From Robbsia andropogonis (GTDB lineage Bacteria > Pseudomonadota > Gammaproteobacteria > Burkholderiales > Burkholderiaceae): 64,000 nucleotides of DNA. Position 1 is the stretch's first letter. Every line of letters starts with the position of its first letter. Both the position numbers and the translations under genes were made by a program. The notes under the pieces are model-generated. The model was not told where the DNA came from. It saw only the letters and a program-made list of their open reading frames with translations, and made no database searches. Below are positions 27,000-34,623 of this stretch, one piece after another. The stretch lies in the NCBI RefSeq assembly GCF_000970345.1, contig NZ_LAQU01000020.1, positions 1 to 64,000 on the forward strand, written 5' to 3'.

Positions 27000-27854
27000 A
27001 TGATCGGCGCAGCACTCGGCAACACCACACAGACTTGGCGCGTCGTCGACCGCGAGGGGAAAGTACATCACACGGGTCTGACGCATAACCAGGCGAATGC
27101 CATGCTCGATGCGATGGTGACGAGCGGGCCGTTCGCAGGCTTCCATACCAAACCGGATAACGAGCCGGCTCCCGAGATTCCGCCGCACGCCGCAGCGGCT
27201 ATCAGAGAGGCGGCAGAGGCTGCCTTGTTGACCGCCATCGAGCCGGGTAGCGAGCGCGAAGCGCTGAAGCTGGCGATCGACCGGCATCAAACCGCATCAA
27301 CCACGGAAGAGCAGATCCAGACTGCATTGAGTCGCGCGCGCGAACTTTTGACCGTGCGCCAATCAGAGCTGGATGCACTGACCAACGCTCGTGACAAGGC
27401 AATTGCGATCGACGGCGAACGATTGGCCCACGCGCTCCGGTCCGGCGAGGTGAGCGATGACCGTAGCAACGAGTTCAATCGCAGTGCCATCCTGGATGCT
27501 GAGGCACGACGCGACACTGCGCACGCCGCCGTCGATCACCTGGAAAAGGAATCGACCGCGTTCAAAAAGGAAATTGGCGAGGCTGAAGCGGCGCGCGGCG
27601 CGGCTATCAAGGCCATCATGCGCAGCGAGGCGGAAACACTCGCGGAATGGCTCTATGAGCTCAAGCAAGAGACTTCTCTCGTTCAGGCGCATATCTCCGC
27701 GCTTCGGTACCGCGGTGTCCCGATTTCCCAGAAGGCCACCAATGCGGTGAACGCGGCGCTGCAAATGGATGAGTCCGCCGCCGGTCGTAAATGGAGTGCT
27801 TTCAGCGACGCGCTCACCAACAATGCCAATGCGCAACTGGGGGCCCTGAAATGA
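27000..27854 (+). CDS. hypothetical coiled-coil protein
   Basis: 284 residues; AGGGG precedes the ATG. N-terminal strand region TWRVVDREGKVHHTGLTHNQ, then about 200 residues of Ala/Glu/Arg-rich helix with heptad character (about 95-220). No known domain. Ends with an ATGA overlap with the next gene. Confidence 0.6.
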   Translation: MIGAALGNTTQTWRVVDREGKVHHTGLTHNQANAMLDAMVTSGPFAGFHTKPDNEPAPEIPPHAAAAIREAAEAALLTAIEPGSEREALKLAIDRHQTASTTEEQIQTALSRARELLTVRQSELDALTNARDKAIAIDGERLAHALRSGEVSDDRSNEFNRSAILDAEARRDTAHAAVDHLEKESTAFKKEIGEAEAARGAAIKAIMRSEAETLAEWLYELKQETSLVQAHISALRYRGVPISQKATNAVNAALQMDESAAGRKWSAFSDALTNNANAQLGALK

Positions 27855-28075
27855 GCAAAACGGTAAGCAAATTCACTTGCGACGCGTTAATCGTCAGCCC
27901 GTCGCAGAGCGCAACCTGCGCAGGTGCCAAACGAACAAGCAATGCAAAAACCGGCGACCGTGCGGCTTCAAATCACCCTGGCATTGCCAAAAATACCGTC
28001 ACCGATCCGTACCCCAGCGGCAAGCCCGCACCGGCAGATTTGAACGAGATCCACCGGAAGTTCTGGGCTCGATAG
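27851..28075 (+). CDS. hypothetical small protein
   Basis: 74 residues, Ser/Ala/Lys-rich, low complexity (SKTVSKFTCDALIVSPSQ). Support is the ATGA overlap with the coiled-coil gene. No family recognised. Confidence 0.4.
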   Translation: MSKTVSKFTCDALIVSPSQSATCAGAKRTSNAKTGDRAASNHPGIAKNTVTDPYPSGKPAPADLNEIHRKFWAR

Positions 28076-28097
28076 TTTCTGGCGGACATAGCAGTAC

Positions 28098-28267
28098 GCG
28101 GATTAGTCAGCGAGTGCCGCAGTCCGTAAAACCCTGACAACCGGCGGGCGCACTCCTCAAGCTCCTTGGTGCCGCGGCCGGTGTTTTTCCGAAGTGATGT
28201 GATCAGCGGATTAGTCGGTGAGTGCCGCTCGCAGAAAAAACCCCGACAGCCGGCAGGAGGCCTACTC
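28098..28267 (+). repeat. pair of imperfect direct repeats of about 60 bases
   Basis: Copies at 28098-28155 and 28206-28267. Each opens GCGGATTAGTC, continues to GAGTGCCGC about 14 bases later (the two ends can pair), has an A-rich stretch, then a C-rich run and CCGGC. The spacing between copy starts is 108 bases. It lies in a gap between two small genes. Confidence 0.65.
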
Positions 28268-28304
28268 AGCCATCGTGGCCGGCACCCCAAATTCAGAGGT
28301 AATC

Positions 28305-28460
28305 ATGGCAGACGCACAGACCCTGTATCAGATCATCGACCCGCAAGGTCGCATTATCGTGAACTACATGCCGCACACGATCGCGTGGCAGATCGTACAG
28401 CTGTTGCAGCTGCATAGCCCAGTCAGCATCCGCTATATGCTCCAGGCAGTGCCGGCATGA
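28305..28460 (+). CDS. hypothetical small protein
   Basis: 51 residues (MADAQTLYQIIDPQGRIIV), with GAGG ahead of the ATG. Compact alpha/beta composition, no membrane segment, no known family. Confidence 0.45.
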   Translation: MADAQTLYQIIDPQGRIIVNYMPHTIAWQIVQLLQLHSPVSIRYMLQAVPA

Positions 28461-28553
28461 TTCGCTGATCCTGGTCTATCTGATATTCGCAGAAAACACG
28501 CTCTTTAGCTGAATTTAGATTGATAGCCGAGACAACGAACTAATGGAGTCAAT

Positions 28554-28802
28554 ATGGCCAACGGCTGGACACCGCAGCGGCGCGCAAAGCAAGCGGAAGC
28601 CATTAGAAGATGGAAACCATGGGAGCAATCGACAGGGCCAACAACCGACAATGGAAAGTCCGTGTCGTCATTGAACGCTATGCGGCGTGGTCGAGGCGAT
28701 CCGCAATACCGGAAGGAGTTGGCCGAAGCTAAGCGACAGGTGCGCCGCATCATGGCGGCGCTGGACGAGGCTTACCCTCTAGGCGGCCGTACACGCAAGT
28801 GA
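28554..28802 (+). CDS. hypothetical phage-type protein
   Basis: 82 residues: MANGWTPQRRAKQAEAIRRW, then KPWEQSTGPTTDNGKS, a pattern frequent in short proteins of proteobacterial prophages and islands (relatives read as 'RRAKQAELIRRWKPWERSTGP'). Basic, probably nucleic-acid associated; function unknown. Confidence 0.6.
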   Translation: MANGWTPQRRAKQAEAIRRWKPWEQSTGPTTDNGKSVSSLNAMRRGRGDPQYRKELAEAKRQVRRIMAALDEAYPLGGRTRK

Positions 28803-28808
28803 GATTGC

Positions 28809-28835
28809 AAGGGGGTAGTAAAACGCCCCCCCCTT
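28809..28835 (+). terminator. possible transcript end
   Basis: AAGGGGG (28809-28815) can pair with CCCCCTT (28829-28835), six bases after the preceding stop. It lacks a T-run. Confidence 0.35.
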
Positions 28836-28886
28836 CAAACGGCAGCCAGCCCTAGCGACCCCGCATAACCCCGCAGATTCAATCCC

Positions 28887-29132
28887 ATGAAAATGACCGA
28901 GATTCAGGTATTCGAGGCTTTTGCGCGTGCCGTGCAAGGCGAATCAGTGCGCTCTCTGGCGCGGGAGTATGGCGTCGATGAATCGAGTCTGCGGGAGCGC
29001 TTCAAGCGGGGAGGATCGACGCCCAAGGAGGTTCGGCGACTGACGTTTGACTGGTTCTATGCTCAGCGGCGGCTCGCGATGTTGAGCGAGGCTGAGCGTA
29101 AGCAGGTGGGGCACCTGATCGGCGTCGGGTGA
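28887..29132 (+). CDS. small helix-turn-helix protein
   Basis: 81 residues. QGESVRSLAREYGVDESSLR is a good Hin/psq-type HTH. The rest is basic and helical. Likely a DNA-binding protein of the element; weak ribosome site. Confidence 0.5.
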   Translation: MKMTEIQVFEAFARAVQGESVRSLAREYGVDESSLRERFKRGGSTPKEVRRLTFDWFYAQRRLAMLSEAERKQVGHLIGVG

Positions 29133-29522
29133 CCGCGCGTGGAAACACACCCCCATGCAAGGAGGTACTGATGGCCAGGTCTGGCGCCCAGGCCGGCCGT
29201 CTCCACCTGCCGTAGATGTGCGGACTTTTCCACCAACGGTGGATATTCACACCCTCAGTTTGAGGATGTGAGACTAAGCACCTATCGACTTTTCCTCCAT
29301 TTGAGGAAATCTCTGCGGGGTCATAGCTGAACCCTGCGGCACATCGGCAATTTCTTGAGTCCATAAAACGCGCGGGCGGGCGTATAGAGACGACGGGGCG
29401 CACATCATCATTTGCGAGCAGTACGCGCGTGCGCGCGTAACGGGCGCTGGAGAGGCGATCCTGTTGACCACGATGCGGCGGCGGGTAGTATACGAATCGG
29501 TACAACAACCCTTTCTGCACAT
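29133..29522 (+). other. gene-free stretch with three hairpins
   Basis: Three stem-loops in a row: TCCACC/GGTGGA (29229-29243), CACACCCTCA/TGAGGATGTG (29248-29270, one mismatch) and TTTCCTC/GAGGAAA (29291-29309). No supported gene. It probably holds the promoter and leader of the PAAR gene. Confidence 0.5.
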
Positions 29523-30020
29523 ATGGTGACCCGATACGTCATCCACGTTGGCGACAAGACATCCACGGATGGAACGGTGCTGACCACCGAGCAACAATTG
29601 CACGGGGCCTTCGGTAAAGGGACCGCTTTAATTGGAGATCCGGTCTACTGCCCAGCCTGCAAGACAACCGGCCAGATCATCGCGAACGGCCCTCGCTTGC
29701 CGATGACCATATCAGGACGACAGATCGCGCTAAGTGGTGACCTGTGCCTGTGCAAATGCGCCAAGCTTCCCGAACTGGTGGCCGTTCACCAGAAATTGGC
29801 CGTCAAGGTTGGCGACAGCGCCGAGGCCGCGCCAGCCCCCGTCCAGCAGCTTGCGGCCCGTGGCGTGAGCGAGCAGCAAGAGGCCGAGTGTCATGCGCAA
29901 TATGACGCGGACATGGTTAGCTGCCAAGCCTACCGTGCTATGTATGGCGGAAACGTTCGCGTCTATGCCCTGTGTAAGCAGCGCGCCTTTGAAAATTACC
30001 AACAATGCAGAGGTTATTGA
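29523..30020 (+). CDS. PAAR domain protein with Cys-rich C-terminal extension
   Basis: 165 residues from the ATG at 29523. The PAAR fold (about 1-90) shows GDKTSTDGTVL, DPVYCPACKTTGQI and GDLCLCKC, the spike-tip domain that caps VgrG in type VI secretion. After a Pro/Ala linker comes a short tail with ECHAQYDADMVSCQAYRAMY and two more Cys, possibly a small toxin or adaptor domain. No vgrG, tssB/C or other T6SS gene is in the window, so it would use a system elsewhere. Confidence 0.8.
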   Translation: MVTRYVIHVGDKTSTDGTVLTTEQQLHGAFGKGTALIGDPVYCPACKTTGQIIANGPRLPMTISGRQIALSGDLCLCKCAKLPELVAVHQKLAVKVGDSAEAAPAPVQQLAARGVSEQQEAECHAQYDADMVSCQAYRAMYGGNVRVYALCKQRAFENYQQCRGY

Positions 30021-30021
30021 T

Positions 30022-30285
30022 ATGCAGAAGCCAAGGCCATCCCAATGTGTAGTGGTGTTTTGGAACGATGACGAGCAGTCTTTTGTGTCGTATTCGTTAG
30101 ACGCCAGCCGCGTGAAGCCATTAGTCGAAAACGCGCTCCCCCTGGAAGTCCATGTAGAGGATTTTGGCGGCGTGATCGATGATGAGTTTGCGCGGAAATT
30201 GGGAGGAGCCAATATCAAAGTTCTCGCTGCAACCAATCCGGCGATCAAGCCCCTCGATCAAATCACGACTCACCCGGACGCCTAG
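30022..30285 (+). CDS. hypothetical protein behind PAAR gene (possible immunity)
   Basis: 87 residues, acidic; starts one base after the PAAR stop with AGAGG upstream. CVVVFWNDDEQSFVSYSLDA looks like a small alpha/beta unit. Position suggests an immunity or partner protein to the PAAR tail; nothing in the sequence proves it. Confidence 0.5.
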   Translation: MQKPRPSQCVVVFWNDDEQSFVSYSLDASRVKPLVENALPLEVHVEDFGGVIDDEFARKLGGANIKVLAATNPAIKPLDQITTHPDA

Positions 30286-30308
30286 CGACTCGAAACGAGG
30301 GACGCACC

Positions 30309-30569
30309 ATGCAAGTGAACCTAAACGACCTGATGGCCGCCTACGCAAGCCTGGCGCGACCGACTGGCTATTACGCTACGGCGCTACGGCACTTGATCGG
30401 TGAACGGGAAGCGACGCTACGGACCGAGATAGCGCGGCTGGCGGTGGAAGCATCGGCCTGCCAGCATTGGACGCCAGAGCATCGCGACCGGATGCTGCAC
30501 TTTGCCGAGCATGGAGCGGCGGCGGATCTGGAGGCGACGTGGCGGTATCTGGCCAGGTGGGTGCACTAA
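30309..30569 (+). CDS. hypothetical small protein
   Basis: 86 residues, helical (NLNDLMAAYASLARPTGYYA), with GAGGGA ahead of the ATG. No family recognised. Confidence 0.5.
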   Translation: MQVNLNDLMAAYASLARPTGYYATALRHLIGEREATLRTEIARLAVEASACQHWTPEHRDRMLHFAEHGAAADLEATWRYLARWVH

Positions 30570-30591
30570 TAAGAAATGAGGAGCATATCGA

Positions 30592-31131
30592 ATGTCGGAC
30601 GCGTTATGGGGAACCCTAGCCGGCGGCGCAATTGGCATCGCGTCGTCGTTTGGCCTAGAGTGGTTCAAAGGGCGGAGAAAATCAAAGTCGCTCGCACTTT
30701 CGTTCCAGGGCTCGATGGGAGCAATCCAAGATATCGTCAGCGCACGCGACTATGCCAACGCTCTCATATCTCATGTTGCGGCAATTGATGCTGGCCAGCC
30801 CGCTCAGATATTTAAGCTTAGTGCCTCGAAAGATTACGTTGAGATCTATCGAGCGAATGTTGGAAAGCTTGGATCGCTCCATGGCAATCTACCTTTTCTC
30901 GTCCCACGGTATTACATTGTCGTGAACTCACTCCTAGAAGATGTCCAAGCACTTCACCGAGGCGATTGGAACGACCAAAATGCGGCCGCAATCCGTAATC
31001 TCTATGTAGGAATGATCGCTCTGCTAACAGAGCTCGGCTCGATATATGAGCGTGTTGAAGGCGAGATTGACCGCCACTATCGCGCGCCGGCCATTTGGCG
31101 GGATTGGATAGCATCGTTTCGATACAAATGA
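30592..31131 (+). CDS. hypothetical protein with N-terminal membrane helix
   Basis: 179 residues with GAGGAG upstream. The N terminus SDALWGTLAGGAIGIASSFG is a membrane anchor followed by KGRRKSK; the remainder is helical and cytoplasmic. No known domain. It is AT-richer than its neighbours. Could be an accessory or defence-type protein, unproven. Confidence 0.6.
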   Translation: MSDALWGTLAGGAIGIASSFGLEWFKGRRKSKSLALSFQGSMGAIQDIVSARDYANALISHVAAIDAGQPAQIFKLSASKDYVEIYRANVGKLGSLHGNLPFLVPRYYIVVNSLLEDVQALHRGDWNDQNAAAIRNLYVGMIALLTELGSIYERVEGEIDRHYRAPAIWRDWIASFRYK

Positions 31132-31220
31132 GTTTTCTAGGATCTGAGCCTCGTCTCTGCCATCGGAACCTTTATCTCCCCGATGTCACTCAGGTGCATA
31201 ACTCTCGTTGAGACAGCGCC

Positions 31221-31445
31221 ATGCGCCACGGCTGTGGAATCGTCGACCTCCCCGGTCCCCGATCTGTAGCGGTCGGCGGCGTGCGCTACCACTTCCCCGG
31301 CTCGATAGCGGCCGACACAACATTCATGCACGCGATGCAGAATGACGCGGTGCCGGACTACGCGGCGGCGTTGCTGAACGACTCTCGCTACTTCGCACGT
31401 CCTCGCGCAACGGACCATACCACCGTCTCACCGGCACAACGCTAG
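31221..31445 (+). CDS. doubtful small reading frame
   Basis: 74 residues (MRHGCGIVDLPGPRSVAVGG) without a ribosome site and with a competing minus-strand frame. Kept only because nothing else explains the interval. Confidence 0.2.
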   Translation: MRHGCGIVDLPGPRSVAVGGVRYHFPGSIAADTTFMHAMQNDAVPDYAAALLNDSRYFARPRATDHTTVSPAQR

Positions 31446-31792
31446 GACAAATTACCCAACACCGCCCCGCCTTCCGTCGGAGATGCACCAGCATGAGGCC
31501 AAGCAAGCATCATCTGGGGGTACTTTTGGGGGTACATTTTAAATCGCACCATCACACACTCATTAAAAATCAATGTATTGCATGATTAATGTGATAGCTG
31601 TCGGGGGACCAATCACTTCCCTTGGTTGGTCCCGAAACGTCCCTCTTTTTTCCAAATTTTCTCGCTTTTCAACAGCTTGCGGCTGCTTTTCAATTTAATC
31701 TCCTCCGCACACTCACACAGTTAAACCACTGTTTACGCTAATCTTTGCACCGGAATTGCACCGCGATTTGTACCAATAAGTTTCGGGGGACG
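31446..31792 (+). other. junction between elements A and B: arm repeats and attachment core 2
   Basis: No gene. GGGGGTA at 31516-31522 and 31528-31534 match the arm repeats at the left end of element A. CTGTCGGGGGACCA at 31598-31611 is core 2. GGGACCAA here and TTGGTCCC about ten bases later form an inverted repeat. TTGCACC occurs twice near 31745-31762, shortly before the integrase stump. Downstream of the core the DNA is AT-rich. Confidence 0.7.
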
Positions 31793-31984
31793 GTGGCGAC
31801 TTTTACTAGGCCGGCGAACGGCTGGCGCGTGCAGATACGGATCAAAAATCGCGCACAGAATATCAGCGAATCGGCGAACTTTCGGACTAAGGGTGAAGCT
31901 CAGGCGTGGGCGGTAAAGACGGAACATGCGCTGCGCTCGGACAGCCTCACACCACCCCCAGGAATACCAACCGCGAGCGATTAA
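31793..31984 (+). pseudogene. truncated tyrosine integrase (N-terminal arm only)
   Basis: From a GTG at 31793 the frame reads VATFTRPANGWRVQIRIKN, then ESANFRTKGEAQAWAVKTEH, the N-terminal DNA-binding arm seen in phage integrases (a three-strand sheet plus helix). Similarity stops near 31945, exactly where the 3' end of the minus-strand mazF begins; core-binding and catalytic domains are missing. It is a different integrase type from the one in element A. Confidence 0.7.
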
Positions 31985-32270
31985 CGGCCACCAAGACATC
32001 GTCTTCGAGTTGACCAATCATCATGCCGATTTTTTCTCTACGCACGATGAAAATCTTGTCTACCGCGATTTGCGATTGCATGCGCAAGCTGCTTGCGTCC
32101 GATGGTTGCACAGTGACGCGCAGCAACGGCGCGTCAATAAGCTTGCTCTACAGGGCCATTACCGCGACACTTGGATGTCGCGCGAATAAATCAGATTGAA
32201 TAGCTAGCGCTGGTCGTGCCTTATCAAAACACCCTTCCAACGCGACAGTAATGATACTGCCGCGCTTCAT
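31947..32270 (-). pseudogene. mazF: MazF/PemK-type mRNA interferase, broken by an in-frame stop
   Basis: Read on the minus strand from the ATG at 32270: MKRGSIITVALEG, then RPALAIQSDLF. Codon 41 (32150-32148) is TAG. The same frame continues without another stop for 66 codons: SKLIDAPLLRVTV, IAVDKIFIVRREKIG, LEDDVLVAVNRSRLVFLGVV, to TGA at 31949-31947. Total 107 sense positions including the stop site, normal MazF length. The ATG overlaps the mazE stop (ATGA), the usual operon joint. One nonsense change should inactivate the toxin. Confidence 0.85.
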
Positions 32271-32476
32271 TCCCATTCGTCCTCAGAGGCGCTTTCGACG
32301 AACTCGGTCAATTCCTGTTCCGAAGTGCTGTGCGCAACCACCTGTGATTGCCGGATACATTCCTCGGCAAATCCCGCGGGTCGCGTGTCGGGTACCCAAA
32401 TCTGGATCGGACGCAGCCCGAAGGCGCGAAGATTCCGACGATGCGCGCGTACACGGTCATTCAATGTTGTTAGCAT
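32267..32476 (-). CDS. mazE: MazE-type antitoxin (DUF3018)
   Basis: 69 residues: DRVRAHRRNLRAFGLRPIQI, then WVPDTRPAGFAEECIRQS and an acidic tail ending DEWE, the DUF3018 antitoxin pattern. It is complete. It sits directly before the broken mazF and overlaps it by four bases. In the family the N-terminal half binds the operator and the acidic tail blocks MazF. With mazF dead, it may survive as an anti-toxin against related toxins or be a relic. Confidence 0.85.
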   Translation of the reverse strand: MLTTLNDRVRAHRRNLRAFGLRPIQIWVPDTRPAGFAEECIRQSQVVAHSTSEQELTEFVESASEDEWE

Positions 32477-32716
32477 GTGATTCCCCGTCACATGAAACGA
32501 TTTTATGCCGTTTCCATGTAACGGGGCGGGTCCGCGTGGGTAAGTGTTGCAGGCCTAACGGGACACGACGCGCCCCGATCCGGGCAGTGGCGCCGACACT
32601 ATTGACGACGAGAGCGTCCATAAGCGCGTTGACGTTGGAAATGCGTGGTGACCAAATCCCGCCGCGCGCGGTTCCTAAAGGTTAGTTAAAACTTGTGCCA
32701 AAAGAGGACTAGGGGC

Positions 32717-33118
32717 TTACGGCGAAGAAATTCCGAGCTCAGCCCGCTTGCGCGCTATTGCGGCTTCGATATCCTTCCAGAACGTCCTTAGAAACACTTT
32801 GCTGCAGAGATTCCCAAAAGAAGTTCTAACGAATTCGACGCTCGATTCCTGTCGTTTTCGTAGCCTCTCCGATATCTCTTTACGCAGCCACGTAGGGTCG
32901 AATCCAGTCCACACGCCAGCCGCCCCAAAAACGTTTCCGCCAACAACGGGCGCAACTTCCGAAAAAAAGATCTCCTTTAGCTGCATATCTGAATAACTTG
33001 GACAACTTTCTACGAGTGTGTGACCGATTGCGTCGTAATCCACTTCGTTATCTACAAAAGCCTCCGACATTGCATACCAACATACGAAACGTTCCTCAGA
33101 ATCTAGTTGATCTGCCAT
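32717..33118 (-). CDS. DUF7079-like protein, probable immunity protein
   Basis: 133 residues from the ATG at 33118, overlapping the end of the effector gene by 16 bases. The pattern FVCWYAMSEAFVDNEVDYDA, IFFSEVAPVVGGN and WTGFDPTWLRKEI fits small cytoplasmic proteins often found as immunity partners in polymorphic-toxin loci. The frame is open to 33217, but only the short start fits the family. Role is inferred from position right after the effector. Confidence 0.65.
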   Translation of the reverse strand: MADQLDSEERFVCWYAMSEAFVDNEVDYDAIGHTLVESCPSYSDMQLKEIFFSEVAPVVGGNVFGAAGVWTGFDPTWLRKEISERLRKRQESSVEFVRTSFGNLCSKVFLRTFWKDIEAAIARKRAELGISSP

Positions 33119-33957
33119 TTCATGAACTCGCGTAATTCGTCCTGATACCACTCGTTGGTCCGTTCCCCGATTTCGGTCCCTATTGCACCACCGACCGAAA
33201 TAAATACAAAAGCGCAAATAGGCTGACCCGGACCACAGAATACAGAAGCGGCACCCCCTAATAGGCCGCCTAACATAGCACCATCCATCCGCGCCGCTTG
33301 TCGATTTATTTCCCCAATCTTATCTTTCGCTGTTGCAATACTGTAGATCGACAAGATCGCGGTCATTGCTGTGAAGACTTTGCCTGCGGTAGCAAACTGG
33401 CGACAAAAATTAGAGAACTTGGCACTATCTCTTCCCGCAGCATCTATCACGGCATAATGTACTTTGCTTTTCTGCTCAGATGTTAGCTGCTTATACACAC
33501 TAGGTGAATCGCCGCGGTCGATCGCGGTTGCTTGCGCGATTACAGCGGGAGGCTTTGCAGTCGGATTCTGCACTTGGATGCTGTATTTTTCGAGCAGGAA
33601 TCGTTCACTCAGGCCTTCTTTTTTCTTTCTCTCCGCAATAGCAAGGCCCTGTGCGCTTGTGGCGGCCCGAGCTTCGGCCATAACCTGATTGCGCATAGTC
33701 TGCGCAAACGCTACCCCCTCCTGTAAGCCAACTCGCCCCGAACTCACCTCGGCGCGGACAAGCTTCGGGATCTCGCCAATCTGGCGCATATATTCACCTC
33801 TTACCTTGTTATCGGTAATCGAGTTGAGGGCGACCATTTCTGCCGCACTCTGGAAGTCTGCCAACGCTTGCTCAAGCACGCCTGTTAACTGATGTTGCTG
33901 ATTCACAGCGTAGCTGTCGGAAAAGGTCGGGGGGTTTTGTGCAATCGCTTCGGTCAT
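33103..33957 (-). CDS. putative T6SS effector with glycine-zipper membrane segment
   Basis: 284 residues. Helical N-terminal half (to about 165), then VFTAMTAILSIYSIATAKDK and a Gly-rich stretch DGAMLGGLLGGAASVFCGPG and FVFISVGGAIGTEIGERTNE: two small-residue hydrophobic segments typical of membrane-inserting toxins. It starts five bases after the PAAR stop and is followed by an overlapping DUF7079-type gene, the order PAAR, effector, immunity. Pore formation is inference; no enzymatic motif is seen. Confidence 0.6.
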   Translation of the reverse strand: MTEAIAQNPPTFSDSYAVNQQHQLTGVLEQALADFQSAAEMVALNSITDNKVRGEYMRQIGEIPKLVRAEVSSGRVGLQEGVAFAQTMRNQVMAEARAATSAQGLAIAERKKKEGLSERFLLEKYSIQVQNPTAKPPAVIAQATAIDRGDSPSVYKQLTSEQKSKVHYAVIDAAGRDSAKFSNFCRQFATAGKVFTAMTAILSIYSIATAKDKIGEINRQAARMDGAMLGGLLGGAASVFCGPGQPICAFVFISVGGAIGTEIGERTNEWYQDELREFMKWQIN

Positions 33958-33962
33958 TGAAT

Positions 33963-34544
33963 TCAGGTTGATAGATTAGCGATGAAGGCGTTCACCCAGA
34001 GGCCCGTTGCCTCCGTGACAGTATTGATCTCGACACGGTCACAAATGCGTCCAGAAGGCGCATGGAAGACAACTCGATTTTTTTCGTCGAAGGCTCCTTG
34101 TCTAACAGATCCGTCGTTGAAATAGGCAGTGCAGTTCAAACCGGATGTATCGGGCGCATCGGGAATATGGAAAGCGATGTAATCCCACATGCCCAGCGTC
34201 TTCGCGGCCGCGGCCGAAACACCTAGCGTCGAAGCACACTGAGCAAGCCCTTCGCCCTCTATCGTCATCGACATTAGCTGTTGAGAGGCTATCAATCGAG
34301 GTGGTGGATTGCAATTGCAAAGACAGACATCGCCTTCCAAGGCGACTTGCTTACCGCTAGGGTTCGTTTTGGGGAGGTACGGACCAACCGCGCCGATATG
34401 GCCGGTCGTCCGACATTTAGGGCACGCAACCGTCGCTCCATGAAAAGCCAGTTGCCGCTCGTTGATCTTCATAGTGGAATGTCCTTCAAGCACATGTCCA
34501 CCATTGGTCGTAGAGTCTCCCTCTACTATCATCCGTCGTCGCAT
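33963..34544 (-). CDS. PAAR domain protein with C-terminal extension
   Basis: 193 residues; AAAGGGG precedes the ATG. PAAR part (about 1-95): EGDSTTNGGHVLEGHSTM, VACPKCRTTGHIGAVGPYLP and ALEGDVCLCNCNPPPRL. The C-terminal 100 residues (DAPDTSGLNCTAYFNDGSVR, NTVTEATGLWVNAFI) form a separate domain without a known name. It should load the following effector onto a VgrG spike encoded elsewhere. Confidence 0.82.
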   Translation of the reverse strand: MRRRMIVEGDSTTNGGHVLEGHSTMKINERQLAFHGATVACPKCRTTGHIGAVGPYLPKTNPSGKQVALEGDVCLCNCNPPPRLIASQQLMSMTIEGEGLAQCASTLGVSAAAAKTLGMWDYIAFHIPDAPDTSGLNCTAYFNDGSVRQGAFDEKNRVVFHAPSGRICDRVEINTVTEATGLWVNAFIANLST

Positions 34545-34623
34545 TAATTTACCCCTTTCGCTTTAGTCATTACCTATAACGCAGAGCCGTCGCTAATTCC
34601 ACGAATGTTTTTACGGATAAATT

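Larger units (their letters stand above)
18686..31611 (+). mobile_element. integrative element A at tRNA-Arg(CCT), P4-like
   Basis: About 12.9 kb from the tRNA 3' end to the second core. It is bounded on the left by GGGGGTA arm repeats and an adjacent integrase, on the right by two GGGGGTA repeats and a core copy. Contents in order: integrase, unknown gene, AlpA, HTH, C4-like RNA, several small genes, RepA-like ATPase, Abi-alpha, serine recombinase, small genes, PAAR protein. No relaxase, mating-pair, capsid or terminase genes were seen, so it is a non-conjugative island or satellite-type element. The right limit is inferred from the repeat. Confidence 0.75.

Noticed and set aside
28098-28267. 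Possible CRISPR array
   Set aside because: Only two imperfect copies of about 60 bases, no regular spacers, no cas genes.
31137-31418. 93-residue minus-strand frame
   Set aside because: No ribosome site, Arg/Val-rich, no family; overlaps an equally weak plus frame.
31926-32189. 87-residue plus-strand frame
   Set aside because: It lies exactly antisense to the broken mazF, whose translated sequence matches MazF throughout.
32267-32270. Reading mazE as a solitary antitoxin
   Set aside because: Translation of the downstream strand showed mazF is present but broken by TAG at codon 41.
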